Positions 41,843 through 53,200 of a stretch of DNA of 64,000 bases are shown in pieces (the first letter of the stretch is position 1; each line of letters opens with the position of its first letter). The position numbers were made by a program, and so were the translations under genes. This DNA comes from Macrothele yani (lineage: Eukaryota > Arthropoda > Arachnida > Araneae > Macrothelidae), in NCBI GenBank assembly GCA_039090855.1, contig CM077006.1, forward strand, positions 48,865,336 to 48,929,335. The letters run 5' to 3'. Below the pieces are notes generated by a model that was given only the letters and a program-made list of their open reading frames with translations, did no database searches and had not been told where the DNA came from.

Positions 41843-43370
41843 CACTGCCGGACAATTGCTAAGGACGGATGACAATAGCAATGATAGCAACCATAAAATG
41901 GAAGGCAGGAAAATGTGGAAATTAGCATAAGTGCGGCATACAGTAAGACGTGTTGTGCGTATGCAAATTTTGGATTGCCGAACTTGTTCGTGACGTCATA
42001 GCGCTGATAAGAGATATAAAGGATTTGACGCGTATTGACCGTTGTTGTTCAAACGCAAAGTTGAAAGGGAAAGAATCAATTGACGAACTTGCAAGTTTCA
42101 GTATGTCTTCCCGACATCAACTAGATGATTTTACGCGTAGCCGTATTATTGGCAAGATTGAAGAAGGGGGAAGAATAAGAGATGTTGCCAGGGAGTTCGA
42201 CGTCAGCCACAGTGTTGTAAAATCATTTCAAACAAATGGAGAGTGTAGCAAACGTCACGGGGGAGGTCAAGTTCGCAGTACGACACCTGCAGAAGATCGG
42301 TACATAGTGCTATTAACAAAAAGACACCGGTGCAGCACAGCTAGTGAGGTAGCAAATCAGTTTATGGCTGCTACTGGCAAGAGGATCTCCCGAAAAACTG
42401 CCGCCAGACGTTTGCATGAAGGAGGACTATACGCCCGCCGTCCTGTTGTGTGCATCCCATTGTCCAGACGTCACCGTACCGCCCGTTTGCAATGGTGCCA
42501 TCAACATCGCAATTGGACTGATAACGACTGGTCTGCTGTCATGTTCTCAGAGGAGAGTAGGTACAGTCTATCGTCTGATTGTCGACGACAACTGATCTGG
42601 CGTGATAGTGGTACTGCATATTGCCCAGCAAACATACAGGAAAGGGACCGATATCCGACATGTAGTGTCATGGCATGGGCTGGCATCATGATCAATGGCC
42701 GTACGTCCCTCTATGTGCTTCCAACTGGGACTATGACTGGCCAACGATACATTAATGATGTTCTGCTACCTCATGTTCGCATGTTCCGCGGTGCTGTCGG
42801 TGATAGATTCATTTTCCTGGACGACAACGCAACACGTCATCGAACAGTCGAGGTCCAGGAGTGTCTTGAGAGCGAGGATATTCAACGCCTCGTATGGCCA
42901 GCACGTTCTCCAGATCTTAATCCCATTGAAAATGTGTGGGATGCTTTGGGGAGGAGTCTTGCTGGTCGCCAATGCCCTCCAATAAACAAGGACACCCTCA
43001 TCCGTGCACTGACAGAGGAATGGGATAAATTACCCCAACAGCTGCTTGATAATGTTGTGCAAAGCATGACACGACATGTGGAATCTTGCATCGCCCTCCA
43101 TGTTGGCCATATCCCGTATTGACATCTTACGCCGGAACGCCTGCGGACGGTAATTGCATTTTTTCACGTTTACGTATTCTGCACAAAATGGCCTGTTTGT
43201 CCCTTGAACACGTTCCAAAACCTTCTGGATTTCAGAGCACAATAAATTGTCTTTCTTGTAATGTCCTGGCATTCTGACATTATTTTATTACACTTGGCAA
43301 CCAACCAGACATAGTTTTTTATGCGCTATATAGCCGTTTATGATCTGTCCTTAGCAATTGTCCAGCAGTG
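41843..43370 (+). mobile_element. Tc1-like transposon, copy B (same family as 2174-3684)
   Basis: Termini CACTGCCGGACAATTGCTAA and inverted CACTGCTGGACAATTGCTAA are the same as copy A, with TA on each side (41841-41842, 43371-43372). There is a 9-base extra segment in the 5' leader (AATGATAGC after 41880) and a short extra stretch near 43157. Overall it is very close to copy A. Confidence 0.93.
42103..43122 (+). CDS. Tc1-like transposase, open but with catalytic change (339 aa)
   Basis: ATG 42103 (MSSRHQLDDF) corresponds to the start chosen for copy A, and the frame is open to TGA after GHIPY. Compared with copy A it has lost four residues (SRLW) from the first helix-turn-helix, so VSHSVV runs straight into KSFQTNG. 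The first catalytic Asp is replaced: MFSEESRYS in place of LFSDESRYS. The second Asp (FLDDNATRH) and the Glu (SPDLNPIENVWD) are kept at DD34E spacing. Loss of the Asp and of part of the recognition helix should abolish transposition although the frame is intact. It could still bind ends weakly or be simply decaying. Confidence 0.88.
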   Translation: MSSRHQLDDFTRSRIIGKIEEGGRIRDVAREFDVSHSVVKSFQTNGECSKRHGGGQVRSTTPAEDRYIVLLTKRHRCSTASEVANQFMAATGKRISRKTAARRLHEGGLYARRPVVCIPLSRRHRTARLQWCHQHRNWTDNDWSAVMFSEESRYSLSSDCRRQLIWRDSGTAYCPANIQERDRYPTCSVMAWAGIMINGRTSLYVLPTGTMTGQRYINDVLLPHVRMFRGAVGDRFIFLDDNATRHRTVEVQECLESEDIQRLVWPARSPDLNPIENVWDALGRSLAGRQCPPINKDTLIRALTEEWDKLPQQLLDNVVQSMTRHVESCIALHVGHIPY

Positions 43371-43372
43371 TA

Positions 43373-44014
43373 AATGGAAGATTTCAGAGAAAATACTGAA
43401 GTGTTTTTTTATTTTTGTTTTGTGTTTCTGTTTTGGGAAGTACGTAATGTCTATTCAATGAATTGCGTGCCAGTAAAAAAAAAAAACAACTCCCTGGCGA
43501 TCATTTTTGCAGAATAATCCAGTGCGGTGCCTTTTTTCAACATGATTTTGTGTAGGTACTGATTAACTGTACCAGATTCCTCTGAAGACCCTTCACAGAA
43601 ACAACGCATCCTCCAGTATTTTGACGGGACTGATCGGACTGATGCTGCCCATACTGGTGACTAAAAGGGTTGTACGAAGGGCCAGTTTGGCGGGCGTGGC
43701 GCCCGGTGCGACAATATTCATTGGCGCCTCCCACACAAGCTTTTGTGTCTGTTGAATCGTATTGTTTTTCAGGCACATACGAAAAGTAAATAAAATAATC
43801 GGGCGCTTTGATCCCAAAGTTAAGTTAACCCCAAAAGCAATGCTCCTTTTTTCTCGCTTAATTATAATGCTAAATATAAATACCCAGATCTCTGTTTGGA
43901 ACGCTCCGATATCACACCAACGTCTGCATTGTAGCGCCATCTCTTGACGCTGAGAGGAATCGCAGACAAACGCCACAATATACATTTTGCAAAATTTTTC
44001 ACAACGGGCTTACT
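43373..44014. other. Unassigned DNA
   Basis: A 130-codon minus-strand open frame (43593-43985) has no recognisable domain. Nothing else was seen. Confidence 0.45.
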
Positions 44015-44017
44015 TAC

Positions 44018-44299
44018 AAGTTACAGTCACTCATGGAAGATCTGACAGTTGATGGTGTCTTGAATAAATAGACAGCTCATGTCTACACGATTGAGTTTCA
44101 AAAGAGAGGACTGCCACATGCTCACGCTTTAATTGTTCTAAGAGCCGAATATAAGTTTTCAATTACTGAACGTATCGATCAATTTGTATGTGCCGAGATT
44201 CCAACAGCTGAACAAAATCCGAGCTTGCATGAAATCGTAACAAGCTGCATGGACCATATGGCGTCAACAATAGTAGAGCACCTTGTACGGAAGTCCTAG
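44018..44299 (+). pseudogene. Helitron Rep (HUH) domain relic
   Basis: One frame reads KLQSLMEDLTVDGVLNK, a TAG at 44069-44071, TAHVYTIEFQKRGLPHAHAL, then about 55 further residues including ICAEIP-like VCAEIPTAEQNPSLHEIV. GLPHAH is the HUH metal-binding motif of Helitron replication initiators, and the surrounding order (VYTIEFQKRGLPHAH, then PSLHEIV) matches the Helitron-like N domain. The expected catalytic Tyr region and helicase are absent. Upstream Rep sequence is not recognisable. It is a fragment of an autonomous Helitron. Its relation to the other two Helitrons in the window is unknown. Confidence 0.85.
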
Positions 44300-44700
44300 G
44301 AAATGTTTCCCAAGCAATTTTAACCGAAAACGGTACAGAATGTCAATGGCTGACCTTACACAAATAGGCTTATTTGAGTTTTTCAATATATGTGCCATGG
44401 ATAATAAATAAAATTGAATTGGATAATTGAGAAACTTATATTATTTAAAAATATTTCCGTTTGACATATAAAGTTTTCCAAATAACTGAATTATTTAATT
44501 TTTATTATTTTTTTAACGGCATCCACCTTCCCCATAGCCGTCCAACTCACACCTTTTTAATTTTAAGTTTACTCTTTTTTTCGTGCTTTTACATTTATTG
44601 AAGAAACACTCAAACAAACCCATACACAATATTCAGAACAGTTACTATAAAAATATTACACTAGGAACACAGTCACTGTTCTTATATTACACACCACTTT
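44300..44700. other. Unassigned AT-rich DNA
   Basis: No supported feature. Confidence 0.5.
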
Positions 44701-44751
44701 TCTTCTTTTCCCAATCTGAAACCTTCGCTTGCAATGCTGCTTCTCCCAGCT

Positions 44752-46960
44752 CTAGTTCCTTCCGTACTCTGTCTTTTTTTCATTCAGTTCCTTTATTTCA
44801 TGATCATTTTTTCTTTTTTTCTTCAGTTTTCTTTCTTCTTCGTTTTGAAGAACACTTTTTTTCTCAAGACAATCCAAATATCTTCGTCTGGAGGCTCTTA
44901 CAGAAAGAAGAAGCCTTCTATTGATGACAATGTGTTCTACTCCTCCCACATTTTTAATGGCATCAAAAACTGTTCTCTAACAAATCAGGAATTCTTCCAG
45001 GAGATTTTCCACACGAAGAGACTTATTTGACAGAAAATCCACCTTCCACTAAAGCATTTCCACGAGACATAATGAGACAAATTTTTATTACATCCCGAAG
45101 TTCACCGAATTGTTTTTGGTTGTCAAGTAGAGCACTGTAAAATTTTTCTAATCCAATGAAATCATCATGACTATCTAAAAATTCAACAGACTTTAAAGCA
45201 GATTGAGCTTCTACACACAATGAAGCGTACTGTTTATTAGCTTTTTCAGCACAGTCATCTGAAATCCTGTTTGCACTAAGTAAAACTTCGAGCACAATTT
45301 CCACTCTCTTTTTGCCTAAACACGGCTGCTGCACTATAATATTTGGGTCCAAACAAGTTACCCCACGGACAAACTTAAATTTTAGTGGGCTTTTCTCACA
45401 AAGTTTTTCAATCATATTGGTCACAAGTTTCCCAAATTCAAGCTTAAACTCTAATTTCTCCCTTTCTGCGCACTTCACTTCTTTTAATAGCTTTTTAGCA
45501 CTAAATCCAATATCAATTTTCTCGACTGAGAGAAGATTTTCACTTTTTGATACATCTCAAGTTAACCAGTTTTGAGACACCATCAGCTTCACTTAATTTG
45601 TCAGGATTCAAAGCCTCGTGCTATCAAACTTTTCATCAGATCCAGCAAATCAGTGTGTAAGCAAGGAATTAAAGGCTCTTGGGCTCTGGAACCTTCTCAA
45701 AAATGATTCACACTTTGAAGCTAGAGTCCTAAATGCAGCCAATGTGCATTTCAACAGTGGACTTTCCATGAATTCTGCAAGAAACATGTGCTGTTTGCTG
45801 GAAACCGACGATTCTTGAACATATTTATTGATATGATCATAGACAACAATGCCGTAGTCAAACAATTAACGTTTTCCAACAACCTCTACAGTGCAAAATT
45901 TCAAAGGGAAATCTTTACATCCAGTGATCATAGTATAATTTGCACGGCGAGCTGGACTATCTTTTAAAAGGTGGTACAAGTTATGCAGAAAGTGATTTAT
46001 ATCCCATTTCACTGCTTCAAGTCCAGTTTTCATAGCTCCATTGACCACGTGAAGACCATACTCCAATGTTAACTAATAATGTACCATCTGGATTTTCAGT
46101 TCTAAGTTTATCTTTCAGCTTTTGAAGAAAGCTGAGATTAACGTTAGGTCCATCCTAACGCTATCACTTGTAGCATGTTATCCAAGGGAAGAGGTGCACC
46201 TTTAATAAATTTCTCTAAAAGGTTATAAGCTGTTGCCCGTCCTAAAAACACACTACTTAAGTATCTAATGGAAACTTTTTGCAGATTAAGGTCCCAAACG
46301 CGAACAAACTGATCCATTTGCCCATGCTGAGCAATTTTGTTTAGTGATTCATCAAAACAAATTACAAAGTCAGTGCACTGCTTCAGATCAACTATTAAAC
46401 ACTCTTTGAAATGTGGTGCCAATCCATGGTTTATCAGATAAGATGGATGCTTTGCTTTTGCCTAAAGAAAATTTTGAAGGTATCGCACCGTCAGGAAACA
46501 TTAACTGAAATGATTTGTTAATCTGTGTACAAGAGTTCAGAGACATTCGCTTGGACAACACTTCCATGGCCCATATTATTTCCGACTTTGTTACATCATC
46601 TTTCACAACATAAGTATTTAAGTCATTAGATTTAATATTTTCTAGAAGTACCGATTCCACATTTCCTGAGCTTGTTGATGGCAAGAGTTCGTTATTAAAA
46701 AGAGAGTTCTTTTTCACAGAGAAAGTGAAAGAAGCAAGACTGAGCTGAGATATTTTAGCACGGATGTTTTTCAAATGATTAGGGCCATTTCCGTGGCTGG
46801 AGACTGCCCAACGCCCCATGTTGCTAAGCTTGAACGTTTTAGAGCACACTTTACAAAATGCTGATTCATTGTCGCCGTTCACAGCAGCTATCCAACCAGA
46901 AAACTCAGGATTTAATTGTTCGTCCAACCATTGTTCATTAAACACACAACGCTTTGACAT
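44752..46960 (-). pseudogene. hAT-like multicopy ORF relic with zinc-finger-like N-terminus
   Basis: The minus strand reads MSKRCVFNEQWLDEQLNPEF, then AFCKVCSKTFKLSNMGRWAV and an SSHGNGPNHLKN stretch that forms a Cys2/His zinc-finger-like motif (residues ~35-65). After a frameshift near 46430 it continues YLINHGLAPHFKE, VICFDESLNKIAQHGQMDQF and RATAYNLLEKFIKG. It then continues GPNVNLSFLQKLKD, HVVNGAMKTGLEAVKWDINH, and DSPARRANYTMITG. The last third, 45023-45478, ends with MSRGNALVEGGFSV, resembling the ERGFS segment of hAT dimerisation domains. A charged coiled-coil tail follows at 44752-44949. Several stops and frameshifts disable it. The family is a widespread animal repeat-encoded protein, and hAT membership is my inference. 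Confidence 0.72.
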
Positions 46961-47332
46961 TGCTGCAGTCTTAATTGCCTTTTAAGAAGGTATAACTTAT
47001 ATCACAAATTTTCTTCTACTCGTTTGACCTAAAACAAAAAGAGAAATGTTAACAAGTAATATAACACAACTTACAATAATAGGTAGGAAATACAAGGTTA
47101 CATTAGTAAGAAGGGGAAGTTAGTGACTGTCTGCAACACCAAGTGCAAGTGTGTTGGGCGATGAGGGCGTCACTCCCCGACACAGAGTTAAAACTAGTTG
47201 TAGTCTAACTGTGATTGAAATTTCCCTGACTTTTTTTTAAATATCACTGATTTTCCCTGACTTTTACCAACATTTCAGGCATTTCCCTGACCATTTTTCA
47301 TTTCCCTGACTTTCCAGAATGTGGACACCCTG
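46961..47332 (-). mobile_element. 5' non-coding end of the hAT-like element
   Basis: Read on minus the element appears to start CAGGGTGTCCACATTCTGGA, followed by several tandem copies of GTCAGGGAAA, then the ATG at 46960. Sub-terminal short repeats of this kind are common in hAT-type ends. The opposite terminus, near or beyond 44520, was not identified. Confidence 0.55.
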
Positions 47333-47384
47333 TGCAATAATTCTGAAGCCCCCCATCCCCCCCCCCCCCAAAAAAAAAAAAAAA

Positions 47385-47735
47385 CAGGATCCTTAGCTGC
47401 AGTGCCCAACAAATCGGAATAGATCGATGAACGAGCCTCCTTTTGGTCATCGTTCAGAATGCGGGGCACCAAACTGGCATTAAGTTTTCGTTTTCCCATA
47501 TCCTCGCGTAGAATTTTATGGTAGATAGACTTACTGGTGCCCAGCGACTAAACCAAAAGCCTGTGACTCTGCGATCTTTAACTGATTCCGCACCTCTTCG
47601 ACTTTTTCGCTGTCCACCACTGGAGAGATGCCCAGATCTAGGATCATCAAAGGATTTGCGCCCGTCACGAAACCGTGCATACCATTGGAAAACACTGCTG
47701 CGGGATAATGCAGTGTCTCCATAGGCATTTTTTTC
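47385..47735 (-). pseudogene. Mariner transposase N-terminal fragment
   Basis: On the minus strand, YGDTALSRSSVFQWYARFRD is the mariner helix-turn-helix region, followed by DDPRSGHLS and, in another frame, VVDSEKVEEVRNQLK. After a frameshift, EDMGKRKLNASLVPRILNDD and QKEARSSIYSDLLG lead to the linker before the catalytic domain. It stops at the A/C run near 47385. No catalytic residues remain. This family differs from the mariner at 17793. Confidence 0.78.
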
Positions 47736-48224
47736 TTTTTTTTTTTTCTTAACCTTTTTTTAAGTTTCAGTAGCTGATTTACCAAGTTCCCAACAAAAAT
47801 CGGATGTTTGATCTTTCCTCCTCCCTGTCCAAAATGAAATGGACGAGAACGCTTGCTATGACTCCCTTAATGCCCGTCTGCCGCCTGTTGGTACCGGTAT
47901 AAACCGGTTTCTAATTTATTGGCCAAGGGCTGCTTTCTTCTGGCATACACGTGATGTTTTTATCACACTACCTGTTACGTCAGTTATGCAGTCAGTCTCG
48001 GAGCTTATTGGACGTAGGTTGTATATATGCTATTTCTGGTACAGTATGTATATATGCTGTACCAGAAATAAAGTTTAGCTAGCTCGGCGCCCTCCTGAAC
48101 ATGTGCCCGTGCTGCGGCACCGCCCTAAATCCGGCCATGATTGTACGGCGGCACATACACACATCGATGTTAATCTTTTTGCAACAGTATTTCACATTAG
48201 TTTTTTTTTTTTTTGTTTGTTTAA
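47736..48224. other. Unassigned DNA with one strong hairpin
   Basis: A perfect 14-bp hairpin, TATTTCTGGTACAG and its inverse, lies at 48031-48070 with a 12-base loop. The second arm continues into an AATAAA motif. No gene was seen. Confidence 0.5.
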
Positions 48225-48475
48225 CTCTATGGTCTATGCAAAGAGTTGAGGAAGAAAGGAATATTCTAAAGACCGTAAGAAAAAGAAAATATAACTGGAT
48301 AGGACATGTGTTAAGAGGAGACAGCTTATTGAAAACGAATGATAGAAGGCAAAATTGAAAGAAAACGACCAAGAGGAAAGAGACTACTAATGATGCTTGA
48401 TGATATCATGGGCACTGGAAGCTATCAAGTATTGAAGGAGGAAACAAGGGACAGAGAAAACTGGAGTAAGAACTT
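48225..48475 (+). pseudogene. LINE reverse-transcriptase C-terminal tail
   Basis: WSMQRVEEERNILKTVRKRK and YNWIGHVLRGDSLLK are followed, after a frameshift near 48345, by IEGKIERKRPRGKRLLMMLD and VLKEETRDRENW. This R..W.GH.LR....L....EGK..G.R.RGR pattern is the conserved tail of many arthropod non-LTR ORF2 proteins. It is not the RTE family present elsewhere in the window. The copy is 5'-truncated. Confidence 0.75.
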
Positions 48476-48574
48476 GTTGAGTTACCGTCGTACCTGTCAA
48501 AAGACAGAACACTAATGATGGTCTATACTGATACCAAATGAAAAACAGACATAAGCAAATTGATACAGACAATT

Positions 48575-48970
48575 GACGTGGACTAGGAACATCAGAGGTC
48601 AACGCTCTTTCCACGTTTAAAAGCGAGACACAGAAAAAATCTCATTGGCCGCCACCGGGAATCGAACCCTGGGTCTTCCAGTTACGTGCCGGATATGCAT
48701 TATTCATTCGCCTTCTAATTATTTGTTCAGATGCTGCTTACCATCTTTGGTGAATCCCCAGTATTGTGCGGGGCTCCAAGAAGCAACCTGCCAATAGGCT
48801 CAGCAGTTTGTGTATGTGAGTCTGAAGGAATTCGAGGCCGCTGTGGTGCAGTGGAAGCATATCCGGCAGGTAACTGGAAGACTGGGTTCGATTCCCGGTG
48901 CCGACCAATGCTATTTTTTCCCGTAACTCACTTATAAACGTGGAAAGAGCGTTGACCTGTTTGAAGACTT
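48575..48970. mobile_element. Inverted pair of SINE-3 units, heads facing inward
   Basis: The right unit on plus has GGCCGCTGTGGTGCAGTGGA (box A), GGGTTCGATTCCCGGTGCCG (box B) and the tail TAAACGTGGAAAGAGCGTTG. The left unit carries the same on minus: CGGGAATCGAACCCTGGGTC, then CTTTCCACGTTTAAAAGCGA toward the left edge. About 120 unrelated bases separate the two heads. The left tail extends into GACGTGGACTAGGAACATC, also found at the left edge of the 21226 element. Confidence 0.8.
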
Positions 48971-49420
48971 AAGCAAAGTTTGCTTAAATTAAATTTTTGC
49001 AGAATGTTATTTTATTTTAAAAGAAATAGAAAAATAGTCTGCACACCTTTTCGAAAATCTGCAACTGGCGTCGCCGTGCCGTTTTTTCTGCTGACTGAGC
49101 CTCTTAGCGAAAAAACTGCGCATTATTTGAAACACAATGTAAGCCACGTTACTCGTAGCCAGTTAGAAAATCAACTGGATTCTTAGAATCTGTAAAACAT
49201 ACACACGTACAAATACTCACAAACTGTAAGCAAAATGTTCCTTATATTGGAAGATACTACAAGCAAAAGATATTTTCAAATCGAAGAATTAGAAGCAGAG
49301 ACATTCGGGAAAACAACAGTGTCTCAAGTCCTTGACACATTTTAAAAATGTATTAAAGAAAACTATTCGGCATATGGACGTAACTTTTGCAGATTTTTTT
49401 AACGTAAAGATTTCCTGTTT
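48971..49420. other. Unassigned DNA
   Basis: No supported feature. Confidence 0.5.
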
Positions 49421-49429
49421 CCCAAATAG

Positions 49430-49700
49430 GTCACTAGGTGGCGCTACTGATCCAATCGCAAGGTCAGTTAAAAAAACTGTCCACTCCAACAACAAAAGCG
49501 ATATGTGTTGGTTGGTTTTTCGAAAAGAAATCTGTTACCCAAGTGCAAAGAAAATTTCGTTCGAAATTTGGAAAAGATCCTCCATGTCGTAATAGCATCT
49601 TAGCATGGCACAAGAAGTTTCTGGAAACTGGAAATATCCTTGATGGGCCAAATATAGAAGGACAAGCACAGATGAAGGCGACGTCGAAAGAAATCATTAA
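49430..49700 (+). pseudogene. DUF4817-type transposase N-terminal fragment
   Basis: The frame reads CVGWFFEKKSVTQVQRKFRS, KFGKDPPCRNSILAWHKKFL and ETGNI, the N-terminal helix-turn-helix domain (DUF4817) of the same broad transposase type as 9864-10926. The protein then loses similarity. No catalytic domain is present. Confidence 0.75.
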
Positions 49701-49726
49701 CCCTTTTCACGTAGCCCTACTAAATT

Positions 49727-49920
49727 AATTAGCAGGGAGCTACTGCGTGGAGATAGGGTAAATTATCGTCGGCAGGCTATCCAATATCTATAAACAGAAT
49801 TAGCAGAGAGCTACTGCCTGGAGATAGCCTGCCGACGATAATTTACCCGTATCTCCACGCAGTAGCTCCCTGCTAATTCTATTTATAGATATTGGATAGC
49901 ATGCCGACGATTATTTACCC
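49727..49920. repeat. Mosaic of three inverted/direct copies of a ~55-bp motif
   Basis: AATTAGCAGGGAGCTACTGC and the rest of a ~55-bp motif (49727-49782) recur inverted at 49823-49877. A third partial copy is direct at 49798-49827 (TTAGCAGAGAGCTACTGCCT). A fourth partial inverted segment follows at 49890-49920 (GCCGACGATTATTTACC). The whole can fold on itself and resembles a rearranged MITE. Confidence 0.8.
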
Positions 49921-50084
49921 CTATCAACTACCCAATAACTAAGTTCTTCAAAAAAACTGTTTCTTCTCTGCAGAACTACACTAATGCGCGGCCTATGGCA
50001 TTTTCTACCCAAGCCCGGAATAAATAGCCATCTCGAATGCCCGCTCCCGAACTAGAACCAGTTGACGAAGAATTCCCTTTACCA

Positions 50085-50250
50085 CTGAGAAAAACGTTTT
50101 ATTAATTCAACAAAAAATTGTTGAATTTGCAAAATTATTGTTGAAAATTGTTGAATTTGCAAAGTTATTTTACTGCGGTATAGGCGCGGGCGGACTCTGG
50201 CTTTTAGAGGGAAAACGAGAGAATTTATATATATATATATATATATATAT
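50085..50250. repeat. Half of a foldback repeat left of the RTE array
   Basis: CACTGAGAAAAACGTTTTAT and the GTTGAATTTGCAAA motifs after it match one arm of the palindrome at 59845-60360. 50166-50230 (ACTGCGGTATAGGCGCGGGC) is the inverse of 60362-60430. It ends in a TA run directly before RTE copy 3. Confidence 0.65.
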
Positions 50251-50251
50251 A

Positions 50252-53200
50252 GGGATGTAAGGTCAGGTGATGCGTAACATCACAGCCTCTCCTTGACAAA
50301 TGTCAACCCCGCCTTCTCGTGGTGCATCCTGTTCCCACTAAAGGGGCTCTGGCGACCGCCCATAGCGGTATAACTATACCATCGGGATTAGAGGAAATTC
50401 TATCCCACACTCACCAACCCGCTTGGCCAGCGTGGTGAGTTATGGCCAAACACCTCCAAAATGATTCCACAACTTAAATCTTGGCCCTCAGTCTCCGGCA
50501 GCTGGAATGTACCTGGCCAAGGCAGCGGCCAGTGCGACATGAAGGCAGAGGGTGCTAAGAATCCCCGGAGAACCGGACTAGGCTGCCATCTGATGCTGAC
50601 CTTGGCTACTTACAATGGACGATCTCTATCTTCTGATTCAAGGCTTCTTGAATTGGAAGAGGAACTACAAAGGATCAAGTGGGACATCGTGGGGCTAAGT
50701 GAAGTAAGGAGAAAAGGAGAAGATCTCATCGAACTGAAAAGTGGACATCTCTTCTACTATCGTGGGACAGATACTGGCAGAACTAGTGGTGTTGGATTTA
50801 TAATAAACAAGAAACTGAAGGATAAAGTGGTAGAAGTTGAAAGTTCCTCTGACAGAGCTGCACGACTCGTTATCCAACTATCGAGAAGATACCAGGCTCA
50901 GATTATTCAAACTTATGCACCCACCACAAGTCATCCTGAAGAAGAAATTGAAGAATTTTATGAGGAAATTCGTCATCTAAATAATAAAGGTAAGCAGCAC
51001 TTGAAGATAATTATGGGAGATTTCAATGCAAAAATAGGGCACCGGCAACAGAATGAAACTTCAGTAGGTAAATTCGGTCATGGCAACAGAAACCAGCGTG
51101 GAAATACTCTCGATGAGTTTGCAGAGGCAGAAGGGTTTTTCATCTTGAACTCCTTCTTCAAGAAAAAGCCACACAGGAAATGGACATGGAGACATCCAAA
51201 TGGGACGACAAGTGAAATTGATTTTATTATGTGTAACAAAAAATTCGTCATAGAAGACTGCAGTGTGCTAAACAAGTTCAACACAGGTAGTGACCATAGA
51301 TTGGTGAGATGTAAGATGCACCTCAACACTAAACTTGAACGTGGCAAGCTCATAAGACAAACAAAATCTATTGACATAACCAACCTTAAAAAACACCATA
51401 ATACCTTCAAGTTAGAACTGAAGAACAGGATCTCTGCTTTAGAAGGCCTAACATCGGAAGAAGTGGACATCTCTGAAGTTAACAGAAAAGTAACCAAAGC
51501 TCTTATGGAAACAGCAACAAAATTAGCTGGGTCTAAGTACAAGTTGCATGTGAACAAATTATCAAGAAAAACCAAAATGTTGATGCAAAAAAGAAGAGAG
51601 ATGAGGACAACTAAAGAAGATGTGACTTCCAAAGTGGAATATATAGAGCTATGCAAGACAGTAAGAAAAAGTATCACTGAAGACGTAAGGAAATTCAACT
51701 ATGAACTAGTGAGGAAAGCAATTGAAAACAACCATAGCCTAAAGATAGCAAAGGGACATCTCAGTAAGGGAAGAAAACAGATTATGGCACTGAGAAAAGA
51801 AGATGGTTCTGTAACAAGAAATAGAGGCGAAATTTTGACAAGAGTGAAAGATTTCTACTCGAAATTATATGAAAGGGATGATATATGCACTCCAGACATC
51901 ATGAAAGATACCAGTACCAGAGTTCCTCCAGTCCTTCCAGCAGAAGTTGCACATGCAATCAAGAACATGAAGCGAGGAAAAGCTCCAAGAGAAGATGGAA
52001 TTACTGTAGACATCATACAAGAAGCAAGTGGAGAAATCGAAACAGTACTCGCCCAAATTTTCACTCGATGCCTTAATGAAGGAAAGATTCCTGAGGATTG
52101 GAACACCGCTACAATGATCCTGCTACATAAGAAAGGTGACATTGAGGATCTCTGAAACTACAGACCTATCAGCCTCCTATCAGTAGTTTATAAAATCTTC
52201 ACTAAAGTTCTTTCACACCGCTTGAAGGTAACACTGGACATGGCTCAACCGAGAGAACAAGCTGGATTCAGGAGTGGCTACAGCACAATAGACCATATCC
52301 ACGTGCTGAGAGAACTAATTGAAAGAGCGAGGGAATACGAACTTCCATTGTGCATGGCTTTTATCGATTATGAAAAAGCCTTTGATTCGGTGAAACCATC
52401 AGCAGTTACAAAGGCTCTGAAAACCTGCGGTATTGAAGATGCATACATTAATATTATTAATAACATCTATGAAAATGCAAGTGCAAAGATTAGGCTGTTT
52501 GAAAATACAACACACGTAAAAATTGGAAAGGGAGTGAGACAAAGTGACACCATATCTCCGAAGCTCTTTAATGCCACATTGGATGGTGTTTTTCAGTCGC
52601 TGAGCTGGGAAAACAAGGGGATAAAGATTAATGGAGATTATCTAACCCACCTTCGCTTTGCTGATGACGTAGTCATTTTTGCAACTACCCCATCAGAGCT
52701 GCAGAGTATGATCCAGGAACTTGCTGACAAGAGTAAAGAAGTGGGATTAAAAATGAACTTTCAGAAGACAAAAGTGATGTTCAATGCTTTTACAAGAAAT
52801 GAAGATTTATCGATTGATGGAGAAAAGCTGGACATAACAGACACGTACGTTTATCTTGGACAGCAGATATCAAGTGAGAGTCACATTGATGAAGAAATTA
52901 ATCGGCGTACGAAACTTGCCTGGAGAGCTTTTGGGAGAAACAGCATAATTTTCAAGAGCAATATGCCATTATGTCTTAAAAGAAAAGTGTTTGATCAGTG
53001 CATCCTTCCAGTGCTTACGTATGGTGCAGAGACGTGGACCTTAACTAAAAGAGACATACAAAGGCTGCAGACAACTCAAATTAGCATGGAGAGGTGCATG
53101 CTTGGTGTAACCAGGAGAGATAAGAAGAGGAACTTAACCAGGAGAGATAAGAAGAGGAACTCGTGGATCCGAAAAATGACAAGAGTGGAAGACATCATGA

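Noticed and set aside
43593..43985. 130-codon minus-strand ORF as a host gene
   Set aside because: No recognisable domain, and low-information composition in a repeat-rich region.
47887..48168. Possible solo LTR (TG...CA, AATAAA inside)
   Set aside because: No matching second LTR, primer site or target duplication was found.
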